The translations under genes were made by a program, and so were the position numbers. A stretch of DNA of 5,236 nt from a methanogenic archaeon (GTDB taxonomy: Archaea; Thermoplasmatota; Thermoplasmata; Methanomassiliicoccales; Methanomethylophilaceae): the NCBI GenBank assembly GCA_902787415.1, contig CADAGG010000003.1, positions 21,060-26,295 of the forward strand, read 5' to 3'. Within the stretch, counting starts at the first letter, position 1. Every line of letters begins with the position of its first letter. Below the pieces are notes generated by a model. That model ran no database searches, was not told the DNA's origin, and saw only the letters and a program-made list of their open reading frames with translations. Positions 4,235 through 5,236 of the stretch are shown piece by piece.

Positions 4235-5236
4235 ATGCCCTTCGATCATCTGTGCCCCGAACTCACCGAGGCCCTGTCGAAAAGAGGCATAACCGAACCC
4301 ACCGATCCCCAGAAGGACGCCATCCCGAAGATCCTGGCGGGTCAGAACGTACTTGTCGTGGCGCCCACCGGAATCGGCAAGACCGAATCCGCCATGCTCC
4401 CCATATTCAATTCTCTTTATCTAGAGGGGGAACAGCCCGGCGTGGAGTGCCTTTACATAACCCCGCTGAGGGCGTTGAACAGGGACATGCTCAAGAGGAT
4501 GCAGTCCCTCGGCTCCGAACTGGGAATCACCGTCGGGGTCCGGCACGGCGACACCCCCCAGTCGGAACGCCAGAGCCAGTCCCGCAAGCCCCCGAGGATA
4601 CTCATCACCACCCCCGAGACCCTGCAGGTGCTGTTCACCGGGAAGGTCCTGAGGGAGCATCTCAAGAAGATAAAGTGGGTGGTGATCGACGAGATCCACG
4701 AGCTCGCCGGCAACGAGAGGGGCGCCCAGCTCGCCGTAGGGCTGGAGAGACTGGTCCACCTGACCGGCGAATTCCAGAGGATCGGGCTGTCCGCCACCGT
4801 CGGCAACCTGAAGGAGGTCATCGAATACCTCTCGGGAGCGGGCAGGAAGGTCATCCTCTGCAAGCACGACACCTTCAGGGAGTTCTCCATCAACGTGGAG
4901 CGCCCCGTCCTGAAGGACAATGAGGCCGCCCTCAAGGACAAGCTGCAGAGCGACGGCGACATCCTGGCGGTAATGATCCGCGCCAGGGCGCTCATCGACA
5001 GCGTCACCTCCAGCCTTTTCTTCGTGAACACCAGGGAGACCGCCGAATGGCTGGGCTCCAGGTACCACATGTGGGACGAGAAGTACCCCATCGAGGTGCA
5101 TCACGGCTCCCTCTCCAAGGAGATCAGGATGGAGACCGAGGACGCCTTCAAGAACCAGCATCTGAAGGCGCTGATCTGCACCTCGTCGCTGGAGCTCGGT
5201 ATCGACATCGGCAGCGCCGACCTGGTGGTGCAGTAC
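4235..5236 (+). CDS. lhr: Lhr-type superfamily 2 DNA helicase, 3' part beyond window
   Basis: ATP-dependent 3'-5' DNA helicase of the large-helicase-related family, implicated in DNA repair. The first 334 residues, with the frame still open at the edge, cover most of the two RecA-like domains; full archaeal proteins are usually near 850-950 aa. Motifs in order: Q-like region GITEPTDPQKDAI (18-30), Walker A APTGIGKTE (43-51), Ia TPLRAL (76-81), Ib TTPE (125-128), Walker B DEIH (152-155), III SAT (186-188), IV FFVNTR (262-267), HHGSLS (289-294) and V TSSLELGIDIG (316-326). DEIHEL with HHGSLS and SSLELGIDIG separates Lhr from plain DEAD-box and Hel308 enzymes. Position 47 in Walker A is Ile where Ser or Thr is more usual. 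The ATG at 4235 has neither a ribosome site nor a TATA box 25-30 bp upstream, so it may rely on readthrough from the hdrD-like gene 54 bp before it. Confidence 0.92.
   Translation, partial: MPFDHLCPELTEALSKRGITEPTDPQKDAIPKILAGQNVLVVAPTGIGKTESAMLPIFNSLYLEGEQPGVECLYITPLRALNRDMLKRMQSLGSELGITVGVRHGDTPQSERQSQSRKPPRILITTPETLQVLFTGKVLREHLKKIKWVVIDEIHELAGNERGAQLAVGLERLVHLTGEFQRIGLSATVGNLKEVIEYLSGAGRKVILCKHDTFREFSINVERPVLKDNEAALKDKLQSDGDILAVMIRARALIDSVTSSLFFVNTRETAEWLGSRYHMWDEKYPIEVHHGSLSKEIRMETEDAFKNQHLKALICTSSLELGIDIGSADLVVQY

Noticed and set aside
2945..4249. A 434-codon open frame on the minus strand opposite the hdrD-like gene
   Set aside because: Its product is a low-complexity run of G, V, L, D and E with no motif, caused by the biased codons of the sense gene read antisense; the sense frame has complete iron-sulfur motifs and a ribosome site.
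3676..4923. A 415-codon plus-strand frame bridging the hdrD-like and helicase genes
   Set aside because: Its product is rich in R, H, Q, P and G without domains and it runs across the stop of one real gene and the start of another.
4421..5161. A 246-codon minus-strand open frame inside the helicase gene
   Set aside because: No motifs, and the plus-strand frame holds every Lhr helicase motif in order.
1..5236. CRISPR array, insertion sequence, prophage or defence system
   Set aside because: No regularly spaced repeats, transposase, integrase, nuclease or toxin-antitoxin pair could be found in any frame.

Overview
The window reads as archaeal chromosome, most likely from a methanogen of the Thermoplasmatota (Methanomassiliicoccales is my best guess). 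The archaeal signs are an aTrm56 tRNA methyltransferase (an archaeal family), A/T-rich TATA boxes about 25-30 nt ahead of the tRNA genes, a gene that appears to be read as a leaderless mRNA, T-run transcription ends, and an HdrD-type heterodisulfide reductase subunit typical of methanogens. The order-level assignment is inference; no marker gene such as mcrA or 16S rRNA lies in the window.

Layout. Bases 1-1555 hold a minus-strand operon read right to left: a winged-helix regulator with a second helix-turn-helix near its end, aTrm56 overlapping it by 40 bp, and an HD-domain phosphohydrolase overlapping aTrm56 by 8 bp and running off the left edge. Bases 1556-1825 are a 270-bp divergent intergenic region with an AT-rich part (TATA-like boxes, short repeats) and a GC-rich part that can fold into two adjacent hairpins; a small undescribed RNA is possible there. 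From 1826 on, all genes are on the plus strand: a 65-residue cysteine-rich protein, a 101-residue winged-helix regulator, tRNA-Asn(GUU), tRNA-CAU, an HdrD-like iron-sulfur protein (397 aa), and the first 334 residues of an Lhr-type DNA helicase cut by the right edge.

How the genes fit together. The left operon links transcription control to tRNA T-loop modification (2'-O-methyl C56) and an HD hydrolase of unknown substrate. The tRNAs each have their own promoter and T-run terminator. The HdrD-like gene stands without HdrE, HdrA/B/C or GlcD neighbours in view; in methanogens lacking HdrE such a protein is thought to reduce CoM-S-S-CoB with electrons from a membrane complex encoded elsewhere. 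Its extreme codon bias suggests strong expression. Lhr follows after a perfect GC-rich hairpin and has no clear promoter of its own. I see no CRISPR array, insertion sequence, prophage or recognisable defence system; the main unknowns are the cysteine-rich miniprotein, the intergenic hairpins, and the coupling inside the left operon.
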